From assembly GCA_025055175.1 (NCBI GenBank), contig JANWYT010000024.1, forward strand, positions 22,719 to 86,718: DNA of 64,000 nt, read 5' to 3'. The notes beneath the pieces were generated by a model. The model had not been told where the DNA came from. It was given only the letters and a program-made list of their open reading frames with translations, and searched no databases. The stretch is from Anaerolineae bacterium (lineage in GTDB: Bacteria > Chloroflexota > Anaerolineae > Aggregatilineales > Phototrophicaceae). The stretch's first letter is position 1. Every line of letters begins with the position of its first letter. Below, piece after piece: positions 1-8,555 of the stretch. The position numbers and the translations under genes are program-made.

Positions 1-576
1 TTCCCCTCGTGGACGTGCATCAGCGTCAACGACGAAGTGGCGCATGGCGTTCCCAGCCACAAGCGCATTGTCCAGGCAGGCGATGTGGTCAACATCGACG
101 TGTCAGCAGTGCTAGATGGCTATTGGGCCGACACTGGCGCCACTGTGCTAGTGCCGCCTGCCAAGCCCGCCCACGTAGCGCTGTGCCAAGCGACGATCAA
201 CGCGCTGCACAGCGCCATCGCCAGCGCTAGAGCCGGCGTCCCCGTCTACGAGATAGGCCGCACTATTGAAGCCCACGCTAAGCGCGGCGGCTACCGCGTC
301 TTCCGCGAGTTGGGGGGGCATGGGGTGGGCCGCCACATCCACGAAGACCCCAACGTTTACAACTACTTCACTCGCCAGGTCAGCGATAGGCTGGTCAATG
401 GCCTGGTGCTGACCGTTGAGCCGTTCTTCAACCTGGGTCGCGGCAGGCTGTACACTGCCAAAGATAAATGGACGCTCAAGAGCGTAGACCGCAGCATCAG
501 CGCTCAATACGAACATACGATCATCATCCAGGACGACAAGCCCATCTTGTGTACCCAAGTCGAAGGCGGGCATTGA
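1..576 (+). CDS. map: Methionine aminopeptidase, type I (5' truncated by window edge)
   Basis: Removes the N-terminal methionine from nascent proteins in the cytoplasm as a dinuclear metal enzyme. The frame is open from base 1, and its first residues read CISVNDEVAHGVPSH, the conserved substrate-pocket segment of type I enzymes, so the annotated start lies upstream of the window. Metal-ligand segments follow in family order: NIDVSAVLDGYWADTG (two Asp), GGHGVGRHIHEDP (His), TVEPFF (Glu) and EHTIII (Glu near the C-terminus). The stop is at 574-576. The next gene starts 76 bases downstream on the same strand. Nothing suggests truncation other than the window edge. Confidence 0.95.
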   Translation, partial: FPSWTCISVNDEVAHGVPSHKRIVQAGDVVNIDVSAVLDGYWADTGATVLVPPAKPAHVALCQATINALHSAIASARAGVPVYEIGRTIEAHAKRGGYRVFRELGGHGVGRHIHEDPNVYNYFTRQVSDRLVNGLVLTVEPFFNLGRGRLYTAKDKWTLKSVDRSISAQYEHTIIIQDDKPILCTQVEGGH

Positions 577-652
577 AACCTTTTCATCTAGCGTTCATGC
601 CCTGGGCTTAGAATGGACGCCGTCACTGTAGACAGGGCGGGAGCATAGCACG

Positions 653-2635
653 ATGATTCGAATCGACGGCAAGCACTTTCGTGACGAGCAAGGCCGCACC
701 CTGCTGCTGCGCGGCGTCAACCTGGGCGGCAGCTCCAAAGTCCCCTACAGCCCAGATGGGCGCACTCATCTGCGCGAAGGCTTCTTCAAGCACCGCGAGG
801 TGAGCTTCGTGGGCCACCCCTTCCCGCTAGCAGAAGCCGACGAGCATTTCGCGCGGCTGGCTTTATGGGGGCTGGACTTCGTGCGCCTGCTCGTCCCCTG
901 GGAAGCAGTGGAACACGCTGGCCCTGGCCAATACGACGAAGCCTATCTGGACTACATCCGCGCCGTCGTCCAGAAGGGTCACGAACATGGCATGCGCTTC
1001 TTCATCGACCCGCACCAGGATGTCTGGTCGCGCTTTACAGGGGGCGATGGGGCGCCTGGCTGGACGCTGGAAGCCGTCGGCTTCGACATGACGCATTTCC
1101 ACGAGACGGAAGCAGCCTTCACCCACCAAATCTACGGTGATCCTTTCCCGCGCATGATTTGGCCCACCAATTACAACCGCCTGGCCTGCGCCACCATGTT
1201 CACCCTGTTCTTCGCCGGCGACGACTTTGCGCCTAAGACGCACATCGAAGGCCGTTCGGCTCAAGATTACTTACAAGGCCACTTCATCGCAGCCATGCAG
1301 CAGGTAGCGGCCCGCCTAGCCGACCTGCCCAACGTCATCGGCTATGATACGATGAACGAGCCGCATCGCGGCTACATCGGCTGGCACGACCTGACGCAGC
1401 ACGAATCGCGCTGGCGCATGGGCCTCACGCCCACGCCCTACCAGAGCATGCTCCTGGGCGTGGGCCTGGCACAGATGGTCGATGTTTGGTCGTTTAGTTT
1501 TACAGGGATGAAGCTGGCGGGACAGCAGCGCGTTCGGCCCAACGGCGTGCGCGCCTGGCGCGAGGGCGCGGATTGCGTCTGGCGACAGAACGGCGTCTGG
1601 GACTTCGACCGCGAGGGCAAGCCGCACCTGCTGCGCGCCGATCACTTCGCTCGCGTCGATGGCCAGCCCAGAGACTTCGCCCACTACTTGCGCCCCTTCG
1701 TCAACCGCTACGCTGCAGGCATACGCCAGGTCGATCCGAAGGCCATCATCTTCATTGAATCCGACGCACTTGGCGGCGAGAAGCTGGAACGCTGGACAGA
1801 ACATGACGCGCCCAACGTGGCCTATGCGCCGCACTGGTACGACGGCCTGACCCTATTCACCAAGCGCTATCTACCCTTCCTGGCCCTAGATACGCACGGC
1901 TTCAAACCCGTCGTCGGTACGCAGGCCGTGCGCCGCTCCTTCGTCCAGCAGATCAAAGGCCATGTGGAGCAGGGCCGCAGCTTCTTGGGCGATGTGCCGG
2001 TGGTCATCGGCGAGACGGGCATACCCTACGACATGAACGGCGCGCGCGCCTACCAGACGGGCGATTTCCGCGCTCAGGAGCTGTGCTACGACGCCACCAT
2101 GAGCGCCCTAGAAGCCAACTTGGTGCATTTCACGCTGTGGAACTACACGGCAGACAACACCAACGCGCGCGGCGATGGTTGGAACGGCGAGGATTTGAGC
2201 ATTTTCAGCCGCGACCAACAGCGCAACCCCAAAGACCTGAACAGCGGCGGCCGCGCCTTGCGCGCCGTCGTGCGTCCATACGCGCGCGCCCTGGCTGGTG
2301 AGCCGCTGCGCCAGCGCTTCGACATGTACACTGGCATTTACGAATGTGCCTTCCGACCTGACTCGTCCAGCAGCGCGACCAGCGAATTCTTCATACCGAC
2401 CCTGCAGTATCCTCAGGGAGTGCGCGTCAGCCTCAATGAGGGGACATATGAGCTGGATATGACTAAGCAGCGCCTCTTCGTGCGTCACAGCGCCAAAGAC
2501 GTGCCGCACTTCTTGCGTCTTGAGCCGCAGGAAGCGCGCCGACCTCAGGGGCAGCGCGAGCGAGATCGGCGGCGCGCCTTGTTGTTTGGGCTGGGCCTGT
2601 GGTTGATCTGGCGCTTGCTGCGTCGCAGACGCTAA
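653..2635 (+). CDS. GH5 glycosidase resembling subfamily 12 (steryl-glucosidase / glucocerebrosidase type)
   Basis: A 660-residue (beta/alpha)8 glycosidase. The acid/base glutamate is E236 in DTMNEP and the likely nucleophile is E454 in VVIGETG. Blocks such as HQDVWSRFTGG, GAPGWTLEA, MIWPTNYNRLA and TMFTLFFAGD recall the GH5_12 group known from fungal ergosteryl-beta-glucosidase and glucosylceramidase, judged from memory of that family. The last ~25 residues are a Trp/Leu-rich hydrophobic run followed by RRRR, suggesting a C-terminal membrane anchor with the catalytic domain on one face. There is no N-terminal signal peptide, so the catalytic domain may be cytoplasmic (tail anchored). The likely substrate is a glucosylated lipid, but this is inference. 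The end overlaps the convergent downstream gene by a few bases. Confidence 0.8.
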   Translation: MIRIDGKHFRDEQGRTLLLRGVNLGGSSKVPYSPDGRTHLREGFFKHREVSFVGHPFPLAEADEHFARLALWGLDFVRLLVPWEAVEHAGPGQYDEAYLDYIRAVVQKGHEHGMRFFIDPHQDVWSRFTGGDGAPGWTLEAVGFDMTHFHETEAAFTHQIYGDPFPRMIWPTNYNRLACATMFTLFFAGDDFAPKTHIEGRSAQDYLQGHFIAAMQQVAARLADLPNVIGYDTMNEPHRGYIGWHDLTQHESRWRMGLTPTPYQSMLLGVGLAQMVDVWSFSFTGMKLAGQQRVRPNGVRAWREGADCVWRQNGVWDFDREGKPHLLRADHFARVDGQPRDFAHYLRPFVNRYAAGIRQVDPKAIIFIESDALGGEKLERWTEHDAPNVAYAPHWYDGLTLFTKRYLPFLALDTHGFKPVVGTQAVRRSFVQQIKGHVEQGRSFLGDVPVVIGETGIPYDMNGARAYQTGDFRAQELCYDATMSALEANLVHFTLWNYTADNTNARGDGWNGEDLSIFSRDQQRNPKDLNSGGRALRAVVRPYARALAGEPLRQRFDMYTGIYECAFRPDSSSSATSEFFIPTLQYPQGVRVSLNEGTYELDMTKQRLFVRHSAKDVPHFLRLEPQEARRPQGQRERDRRRALLFGLGLWLIWRLLRRRR

Positions 2636-2988
2636 TCGGCAGCAGTCGAATTGACGCTGTTAAGCTGGTTGAGGATTTGGCCCAAGCGCTCCGTCTGAGC
2701 TTGAATCTGATCGATGATCGCCACACAGCGTTCTTGGCTCAGGCGCTCGCGATGGCGGCGCAGCACGTCGCATAGGATGATAATCGTCGTGAGTGGGGTG
2801 CAGGCTTCCAGACTGAGCGTGGTCAGCAGCTCGGCTTGAAGCCGCACCAGGCTCTCTGCGTGCAACAAACGATCCATCAGGTGGGAAGTCTGCTGCTCCA
2901 TCATGTTGTCAACGCACTGCAAGATGTGGTCGGCGTCCGCCTGCTGGTGCAGGAGACTTTGCAAGGTGTCGCGGTTTTGTGAGGGCAT
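2632..2988 (-). CDS. Small protein resembling a HisKA dimerisation helix pair, phospho-acceptor His replaced by Leu
   Basis: A 118-residue all-helical protein. The C-terminal half reads like a histidine-kinase HisKA domain: the usual SHELRTPL block is SLEACTPL (residues 59-66), so Leu60 sits where the phosphorylated His should be. A second helix with QTERLGQILNQL follows. There is no ATPase domain. It could be a dimerisation or sequestering partner for kinases, or a decayed kinase fragment. I chose ATG 2988 because a TATAAT box (3027-3032, minus) lies just upstream, which places the longer GTG start (3036) inside the promoter. The family is not firmly recognised. Confidence 0.55.
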   Translation of the reverse strand: MPSQNRDTLQSLLHQQADADHILQCVDNMMEQQTSHLMDRLLHAESLVRLQAELLTTLSLEACTPLTTIIILCDVLRRHRERLSQERCVAIIDQIQAQTERLGQILNQLNSVNSTAAD

Positions 2989-3108
2989 GAGGTGCTTTGT
3001 AGCTTTTCTGCTTGAGGAGGTACAGTCATTATACACGGGATATGAGATGTAACAGCGTCGGAAACTTGTAGATTTCTGACAATTGTCTCGGAACTTATAC
3101 AGACGCCA

Positions 3109-3999
3109 TCAGCCACGCCTGAACAGGCGCCAGCCCGAAGGCTTAGGCTTGGCAGGCGGAAGCGGCGCGCAGAGCAAAGTAGTCGCTCCCCCACCGTAGG
3201 CGTCGAAGAAAGGGCGACCTTTATCCATGACGAATTGCATGTTACGCAGGCGAGCGCGTCGGAAGACGAATTCTAGGAAAGCGCCGCGCTGGCGCAGCCT
3301 GGCTTCGATGGCTTCGGGGGCAACATCCTTCTCCCAGCGCCACTTGTCGGGGAAGAGGGTGTAGTACTGAGCATAGGCGACGGCGGTCAGGACGCTGACG
3401 CCGCGATTGTGATAGTCCCACAAGCCTGCGCCTTCATAAGCCTGGGCGGTCAAGACGAGGGCGCGCGCCGCTTCCCATTGGCGCTGAAATGAGCCAGGGC
3501 GTTTGTCTTCCTGGACGAGCTGAGGTAGGTAGCCTTCTGGGTGCAGATGATCGTCGATGATGACGCGGAAGTGACGAGCAGCATCCTGGCGCAGCGCTAC
3601 TTCGTCTAGCAGGACACCGACGACCATGAGCAGAGGCATAGCGCGCAGCCGAGCTTCCAGCCCTTCAGCCTGATAGCAAGTCTGGACGACGGTGTGCAGC
3701 GGCGCGGCAGCCTGTGGTGGCGCGATGTCGCTCAGCAGGGATAGGGCGTAGGCGTAGGCCATGGCCTGGTCGAGATCAGGCTGAACCTGGAGCTGCTCAG
3801 CGGCCTGGGCCAGTATGGGCAGCAGAGCTTGACGCGCCGCCAAGTCGCTGTGCCAGCGGGCTAGGACAGCCTGGCGCACCAACTCAGCCCATGGATCGTC
3901 CAGGGGAGCTTGCAGGGCTTCCCAAGCGCTGGGATCAGGGGCAGCGACGGCGTTTGTCCAGTCTTCAAGGCATAGGTACAGGCCGTGTGGTAGGCTCAT
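3109..3999 (-). CDS. Uncharacterised helical protein (296 aa)
   Basis: I do not recognise the family. The protein is soluble, Ala/Leu/Gln-rich and probably mostly helical, with a conserved-looking C-terminal part (about residues 170-275) rich in aromatic residues. It ends in a basic tail, WRLFRRG. No signal peptide, membrane segment or enzyme motif is visible. The ATG at 3999 follows a divergent intergenic region shared with the plus-strand gene at 4092, which contains the palindrome ATTATAAT able to serve as a -10 on both strands. Codon use matches the neighbours, so I consider it a real gene. Confidence 0.7.
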   Translation of the reverse strand: MSLPHGLYLCLEDWTNAVAAPDPSAWEALQAPLDDPWAELVRQAVLARWHSDLAARQALLPILAQAAEQLQVQPDLDQAMAYAYALSLLSDIAPPQAAAPLHTVVQTCYQAEGLEARLRAMPLLMVVGVLLDEVALRQDAARHFRVIIDDHLHPEGYLPQLVQEDKRPGSFQRQWEAARALVLTAQAYEGAGLWDYHNRGVSVLTAVAYAQYYTLFPDKWRWEKDVAPEAIEARLRQRGAFLEFVFRRARLRNMQFVMDKGRPFFDAYGGGATTLLCAPLPPAKPKPSGWRLFRRG

Positions 4000-4037
4000 G
4001 ATCCAACTCGTTTGCTTCTTGTTCGACTTTATGGAGT

Positions 4038-4045
4038 ATTATAAT
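4038..4045. promoter_or_regulatory. Palindromic -10 element between divergent genes
   Basis: ATTATAAT is its own reverse complement, so it supplies TATAAT on the plus strand (4040-4045) and on the minus strand. It lies between the divergent genes starting at 3999 (minus) and 4092 (plus). No good -35 is seen on either side, so promoter function is inferred only. Confidence 0.4.
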
Positions 4046-4091
4046 CTCTGAGTCTCAAACTCGGTTAGGATGATCTTGAGTATCTTCTGAA

Positions 4092-4730
4092 ATGAGCGCC
4101 CCCATGAGTGAACCTGCTGCCAAGCCTCCTGCCTCTGCTTATGAAGACCCCGCCCAGGCTTTGGTCGAAGTACAACTGCGCCTGCGCGCCCTGATCGCGG
4201 AGTACGCCAATGGGGCGATCAACATGGCCCAGTTCAACGCACTCTATCATTATTTGGTGGAGCGGCGCATGACTCTAGAGCGCAGCCTGAGCGACCCTGA
4301 TGCAGAAGACTGGCATGAAGCGGCCAAGGGCGGCATGACAGGAGAGTTGCGCAACCGCTTCCAGGCCCGTCTGATCTTTCTGGCGGTCTTCCGCCAAGCC
4401 ACCGAGCAACCTCTGTTCGTCAGCGGCAAGCTGCCTGCTAAGGCGGCGCAATCGGTGGCGCACTTGGTGCGCACCCTGTGGGCCAAAGCCGCCTGGCAAG
4501 CAGGAATCTTCCGCTACAGCATTGGCCAGGGTTACTGGTTGGTGGTGGTCATGGGCGAAGCGCGCACGATGAGCCTGGCCACCTTCTCCCTCGCACCTGC
4601 TCCTTTGCAGGTAAACCAGTTGCGCGACTTACACACCGATTTTGAGCGCGCCAACCGTTCTGCTTTGGCGCGCCAGCTGCCGCCTGATCGCATGGTTTTT
4701 CCCCAGCGCGCGCTGGTTAGCACGCTGTAG
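4092..4730 (+). CDS. Uncharacterised protein (212 aa)
   Basis: The family is not recognised. After a Pro/Ala-rich N-terminus (residues 1-17), a helical segment carries YANGAINMAQFNALYHYL, then DWHEAAKGGMTGELRNRF. A C-terminal alpha/beta part has a hydrophobic strand (YWLVVVMG, about residue 150), reminiscent of small Roadblock/longin-type domains, though that is only an impression. ATG 4104 is an alternative start 12 bases downstream. The gene is followed after 26 bases by another small unknown on the same strand, probably in one transcript. Confidence 0.65.
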   Translation: MSAPMSEPAAKPPASAYEDPAQALVEVQLRLRALIAEYANGAINMAQFNALYHYLVERRMTLERSLSDPDAEDWHEAAKGGMTGELRNRFQARLIFLAVFRQATEQPLFVSGKLPAKAAQSVAHLVRTLWAKAAWQAGIFRYSIGQGYWLVVVMGEARTMSLATFSLAPAPLQVNQLRDLHTDFERANRSALARQLPPDRMVFPQRALVSTL

Positions 4731-4756
4731 GTTCAACTCGTCCAAAGGATGAAACA

Positions 4757-5194
4757 ATGTTTTTGACCGACTCAAGCGATGGGCTAACATCTTTCATCGT
4801 CCACCCATGCTACTACGAAATCGTCATGCACGACGACAGCCGAAGAGCGGTTGACAGTTGGATGAGACGCATAGAAGCCATCTGGACGCTACATATCCAG
4901 ACGCGGCAACCTATACCTGTATTGACAGTCCATCCTCATGAAGGCGCTGTCCCCCTGAATTACGCCTTCGTCGAAGGTTTGAAGCTCGCCAGACGCTTCC
5001 GCGATTTACCACCAGGACGAAGCGCTTTTTTGGAGACTAGGAATTTCATGACACAGATGCTGGACTCGTTCTTGCGTGCTATGCGCTTGAGTGCGATCGA
5101 ATATTATCACGCTTCGCCGCACAAACGTGCAGAAGCGGTAGCCTGGCTGAGCGAGCTTGGAGCGCGCTTGCGCGAAGACGACAGCTCAGGCTAG
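4757..5194 (+). CDS. Uncharacterised protein (145 aa)
   Basis: The family is not recognised. A ribosome-binding site (AAAGGATG) lies about 7 bases before ATG 4757. The protein begins with a strand-rich part (FIVHPCYYEIVMHDDS), continues with WMRRIEAIWTLHIQT and TVHPHEGAVPLNY, and ends in two or three amphipathic helices. The alternation of short strands and helices and the size are compatible with a STAS-like fold, but no diagnostic motif is seen. It overlaps the end of the convergent reductase gene by 9 bases. It is probably cotranscribed with the gene at 4092. Confidence 0.6.
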   Translation: MFLTDSSDGLTSFIVHPCYYEIVMHDDSRRAVDSWMRRIEAIWTLHIQTRQPIPVLTVHPHEGAVPLNYAFVEGLKLARRFRDLPPGRSAFLETRNFMTQMLDSFLRAMRLSAIEYYHASPHKRAEAVAWLSELGARLREDDSSG

Positions 5195-5935
5195 GTGTTC
5201 GCCGCCGTTGACGTGCAGCAGCGCGCCGGTGACAAAAGTCTCGCGAGCTAGATAGATGACCGCACGGGCCACGTCTGCGCCGTCGCCGGTGGTCTGCAGT
5301 GGCAGGGCCTGGCCCATCGCCTGCCATACAGCGTCGCTCATGCCATCGTTGGTCTTCATGACCGGCCCAGGCAGCACGGCGTTCACACGGATGTGCGGCG
5401 CCAGGGCCAGGGCGCTGTTCTGCGTCAACGACCAGAGCGCCGCCTTGCTGATCCCGTGTATGGGACGCTTGAGCCAGGGGCCGTCCACTCCCTGATCGAC
5501 GATGTTGACGATGACGCCGCTCGGCGGCGTGTTGGCCAGCATGAGGCGCGCCGCCATCTGGGTGAGCAGGAAGGGCGCGCGCAGATTGACGGCCATCGTC
5601 TGCTCCCACTCGGCCAGCGTGGCTTCCAAAAACGACCCTTGTGGGAAAACCGAAGCGCTGTTGACCAAGATGTTCAGCCGCCCGAAGGCGCGTTGCACAG
5701 CGGTCATCACGTCCTGTGCGCCGTCGGGGTTGCTGAGATCGGCGCGCACGTCGAAGGCGTCCACGCCGAAGGACTTCAGCTCGTGCAGCGTGTCGCGCAC
5801 CTGTTCCGCGCTGCTGTTGTGGTAGTGGATCATGACATGCACGCCCTGACGAGCCAGCTCTAGGGCGATGGCGCGGCCCACGCGGTGAGCAGCGCCGGTG
5901 ACGAGGGCCACTTGATCGGTCAAATCCTGCTGCAT
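5186..5935 (-). CDS. SDR oxidoreductase, pteridine reductase/FolM-like, lacking the usual catalytic Tyr
   Basis: A 249-residue Rossmann-fold NAD(P)H enzyme with TGAAHRVGRAIA (nucleotide binding, residues ~13-24), NSASVF and AVNLRAPF. The TGA-xR-x-GRAIA form and the NIVDQGVD segment match pteridine/dihydrofolate reductases of the FolM/PTR1 type, where Asp replaces the SDR Ser. In those enzymes the next motif is Tyr-x-x-x-Lys; here it is HGISK, so the Tyr is His while the Lys is kept. A reductase role in pterin metabolism is therefore tentative and activity could be altered. AGGAGG stands 5 bases before ATG 5935, a strong start. Confidence 0.75.
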   Translation of the reverse strand: MQQDLTDQVALVTGAAHRVGRAIALELARQGVHVMIHYHNSSAEQVRDTLHELKSFGVDAFDVRADLSNPDGAQDVMTAVQRAFGRLNILVNSASVFPQGSFLEATLAEWEQTMAVNLRAPFLLTQMAARLMLANTPPSGVIVNIVDQGVDGPWLKRPIHGISKAALWSLTQNSALALAPHIRVNAVLPGPVMKTNDGMSDAVWQAMGQALPLQTTGDGADVARAVIYLARETFVTGALLHVNGGEHLA

Positions 5936-5965
5936 ACGGCCTCCTGTGCGACGTTCATGCGGCTG

Positions 5966-6895
5966 TCAGCCAATTTGAGTGAAGATGACGCGGTAGCTGG
6001 TGATAGCGGTCTGTCCTGTCGTGGTCGTGCAGGAGTTAGCCACCAAAGGGCTAGGCAGCGGGTCGGATAGACCAGGCATGTCGACGATGTAGCCTCTGCC
6101 TTCCTCCATCTGAAAATCAGCGTAGTTAGGGCCACGTTCTGGCTTCAGACCGACGACGAAGACATCGCTGCCACCATCCCAGCGCACGCGCACGCGCTCG
6201 CCAGGCAGAGGACGACCCTGGAAATCCTGGACGTAGACTTCAATCAAGCCACTGAGTTCCACGTCACAGTACGTACCGATGACTCGGCCTTGATAGAGAC
6301 GGCGTGGCGGATTAGTGGGAATGACGAGCAAGTTTAGCGCTGTAGGACTAGCTTGCGGAGGTGGAGTTTTGCTAGGAGGTGGCGTCAAAGTGGAGGTGGC
6401 TGTCGGTACGACGACGGTCACGATGGCGGCCACGTCAGCATCTGGGATGAGCTGGTCGGCGCAGCCTTGCTTGCCCTGGAGCTGATAGAAGGTGCGCAGG
6501 GTGCGCACGGCGCGCAGGCCGGCAGTGCTGTCTACGTACCCGCCGCGCGCCAAGTCGCAGGCGATGTCAGCTAATGCTTGGAAAGGGTCTGGCCCTAGGT
6601 TGAGGGCGATCATGCGCTCGACGGCCTTGCTCAGGTCGCTGTCATAGGCGAATTGCAGGGCAGCGGCGATAGCGTAGTCGGCTTTCGCTTCCGGGCGGAG
6701 TTGGCGCGGCACAGTATCGAACTGGGCCACCGGAGCGACGTTCCAAGCGTAGTGGAGCGCGCCGCTCAGGCCGATGACCCAGCCCAAAAACAGCGGCCAC
6801 CACGCGACGGAGCGCTTGCGGCGCTGATAGCGGCTCTGGCGCGGGAAGGGCAGATGTTCAGCGGGTTCTGGCGGCGGAGGCGGCAGACTCATCAT
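5966..6895 (-). CDS. Membrane-anchored protein with Thr/Pro stalk and exported beta-domain
   Basis: A 309-residue protein. A cytoplasmic Pro-rich N-terminus is followed by one membrane segment (WWPLFLGWVIGLSGALHYAW, about residues 31-50), a helical region, a Thr/Pro linker (TATSTLTPPPSKTPPPQ) and a C-terminal beta domain containing LSGLIEVYVQDFQGRPLPG. That last domain resembles the C-terminal domains of the two proteins encoded at 26864-28570, suggesting a shared exported module. Its start codon overlaps the stop of the preceding gene (ATGATGA), so the two are translationally coupled. Function is unknown. Confidence 0.7.
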   Translation of the reverse strand: MMSLPPPPPEPAEHLPFPRQSRYQRRKRSVAWWPLFLGWVIGLSGALHYAWNVAPVAQFDTVPRQLRPEAKADYAIAAALQFAYDSDLSKAVERMIALNLGPDPFQALADIACDLARGGYVDSTAGLRAVRTLRTFYQLQGKQGCADQLIPDADVAAIVTVVVPTATSTLTPPPSKTPPPQASPTALNLLVIPTNPPRRLYQGRVIGTYCDVELSGLIEVYVQDFQGRPLPGERVRVRWDGGSDVFVVGLKPERGPNYADFQMEEGRGYIVDMPGLSDPLPSPLVANSCTTTTGQTAITSYRVIFTQIG

Positions 6896-7281
6896 GGACG
6901 GCTTCCTGGCGCGGCAGGCGTCAGCAGGCGGAAGTTCTCCATGAGTGGCGTCAGCGAACCCAGGCCTTCTGCCAGCGCAACGAGCAAGCGCACCTCGTCG
7001 ATGGGCCGACTGGTGCTGATGAAGCGCTCGGCAGTGCGCCGCACGTAGTCCGGCACGTTCTCTTCGCCTAGAGCGCGCAGGCGCTCGACAGCCCCCAGCC
7101 GATCCCCATCCACCAGGTAGCCAGCAGCGATCATGACCGTATATTCATCGCGGTAGCGCTGCGCCAGCGCCGCTAGCGGGCTGTCGGTGTATTCTACAGG
7201 GGCGAGCTGCCAACCAATCAGCAAGCCCATCGGCGCGCCCAGGGCCAGCCCCAAAACCAGCGAAATGAGGAAACGCCTCAT
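6892..7281 (-). CDS. Small membrane-anchored protein (129 aa), coupled to the stalk protein gene
   Basis: The N-terminus is a single hydrophobic helix with a Gly-rich face (residues ~4-24, FLISLVLGLALGAPMGLLIG), followed by a helical extracytoplasmic part with YRDEYTVMIAAGYLVDGD. That segment resembles part of the helical region of the partner protein downstream (YAIAAALQFAYDSDLSKA), which suggests they form a pair. The stop codon overlaps the start of the 5966-6895 gene. The family is not recognised and the role is unknown. The coupling argues for a stoichiometric membrane complex. Confidence 0.7.
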   Translation of the reverse strand: MRRFLISLVLGLALGAPMGLLIGWQLAPVEYTDSPLAALAQRYRDEYTVMIAAGYLVDGDRLGAVERLRALGEENVPDYVRRTAERFISTSRPIDEVRLLVALAEGLGSLTPLMENFRLLTPAAPGSRP

Positions 7282-7355
7282 GCAATTGTCCCACTAGTTC
7301 TCGTCGTCGCGCGGGATTGTAGCGACATTCACGGCGCTTGGGTAGGGAGGGACGC

Positions 7356-8393
7356 TCACTCCTCGGCGCTGTTGCCATTGGCAGCTGGCTTGTTGCCCTG
7401 GTGGTCTTCGGGCGGGGGCGGCTGGCTGAGCCTACGGCGATATTCTTCTAGCGCCTGCATAACCTGCCCGCGCGAAATGATGGCGCTCTCGTCTTCTTCG
7501 GTCAGCAATTCGCGCGGGATGGGAATCTTCTTTTGGTTCAGATATTCGACTAGGGCCTGGCTGAAGCGGCGGTTGGCTTCGTCGCCGAACTGTTGGCGCG
7601 CTTCGCGCAGGTGATCGACCATCCACAGGTAAACGTCGGCCTCGGTGCGGCGCTTGTCGTGGGTCAAATCCAGGATGTTGTACTTGCGGATGAGGGTGAT
7701 GGCCGGGCGATAGACGTTGTCGTACCAGTTGGCGGCGGCGTCTTCTGTGCTGACGGGATGGCCCAGAGCGCGTTCCAACACTTGGGCGTGCAGGTAGATG
7801 TGACCCATCAGCTCTGGATAGCGCGATGGCTCAGAGAGTTCCATCGACTGATGGCGCGGACGGGTGTGGTCAAGCTGGGTTTCGTCCAGGAAGGCGGCGT
7901 AGCTGGCGGCGGCGTCCAGGTCGCGCAGCGTCATGCCCGGCTCTAGGCGGACGCTGGTGGGCAGTTCCGTCACGTGGGCTTGGATCGTCTCGGCGCCGAG
8001 CTGACGAGCCACGCTCACGCGGTGGTTGCCATCGCGCACGAAGTAAACATCCCCCACTTTGTAAACCTCAATTGGCGGCAGGCCGACCATGCTGTTGGCC
8101 TGGGCGTAGACGCGACTCCAACGCTCTTTGAGGTCGTTGGCACGCGGCAGGAAGGTGTTGGTGAAGTCGCGGTAGCGGCCCACGCTGCCGACGATGTTGG
8201 CCAGTGGAATATCTTGCAAGCCCCTGTAGCTCTCGGCGCGCAGGCGCAGCCGAGCGCGCACCTCTTCGAAGCTCAGCAGTTCGGTAGATTGGCCGCGCAG
8301 CAGGCTGAAGACCTCCTGCCAGAAGGCTTTGGCGCGCGCGCCCTGGAATTTGGTGACGCCTTCCAGATAGAGTTGTTCTTGATCCTCAGACAT
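7356..8393 (-). CDS. ParB-fold/DUF4032-like protein
   Basis: A 345-residue protein whose centre carries the ParB/sulfiredoxin-type motif VGDVYFVRDGNHRVSVARQLG (about residues 112-132) with the GNHR signature. It resembles the DUF4032-type proteins of Gram-positive bacteria and Chloroflexota. A helical C-terminal region follows (WYDNVYRPAI, HDKRRTEADVYLWMVDH), then an acidic/Pro-rich tail. No partition system is nearby, so chromosome segregation is not implied; ParB-fold domains bind nucleotides such as CTP. AGAGGG precedes ATG 8393 by about 5 bases. Cellular role is unknown. Confidence 0.7.
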   Translation of the reverse strand: MSEDQEQLYLEGVTKFQGARAKAFWQEVFSLLRGQSTELLSFEEVRARLRLRAESYRGLQDIPLANIVGSVGRYRDFTNTFLPRANDLKERWSRVYAQANSMVGLPPIEVYKVGDVYFVRDGNHRVSVARQLGAETIQAHVTELPTSVRLEPGMTLRDLDAAASYAAFLDETQLDHTRPRHQSMELSEPSRYPELMGHIYLHAQVLERALGHPVSTEDAAANWYDNVYRPAITLIRKYNILDLTHDKRRTEADVYLWMVDHLREARQQFGDEANRRFSQALVEYLNQKKIPIPRELLTEEDESAIISRGQVMQALEEYRRRLSQPPPPEDHQGNKPAANGNSAEE

Positions 8394-8555
8394 AGTTCCC
8401 TCTGGGTCGATTGACCCGCTGGAAGTTCCACCTCTGATGATACACGACTTCGGTCGAATCGTGCCGCAGAGATTCTGGCGCTCGGCCTGCGCTCAGATGA
8501 GGAGGTAGGCTTCGGCGACCGAGACGATGGCTTTGGAGCGCGTCTCTACCGACAG

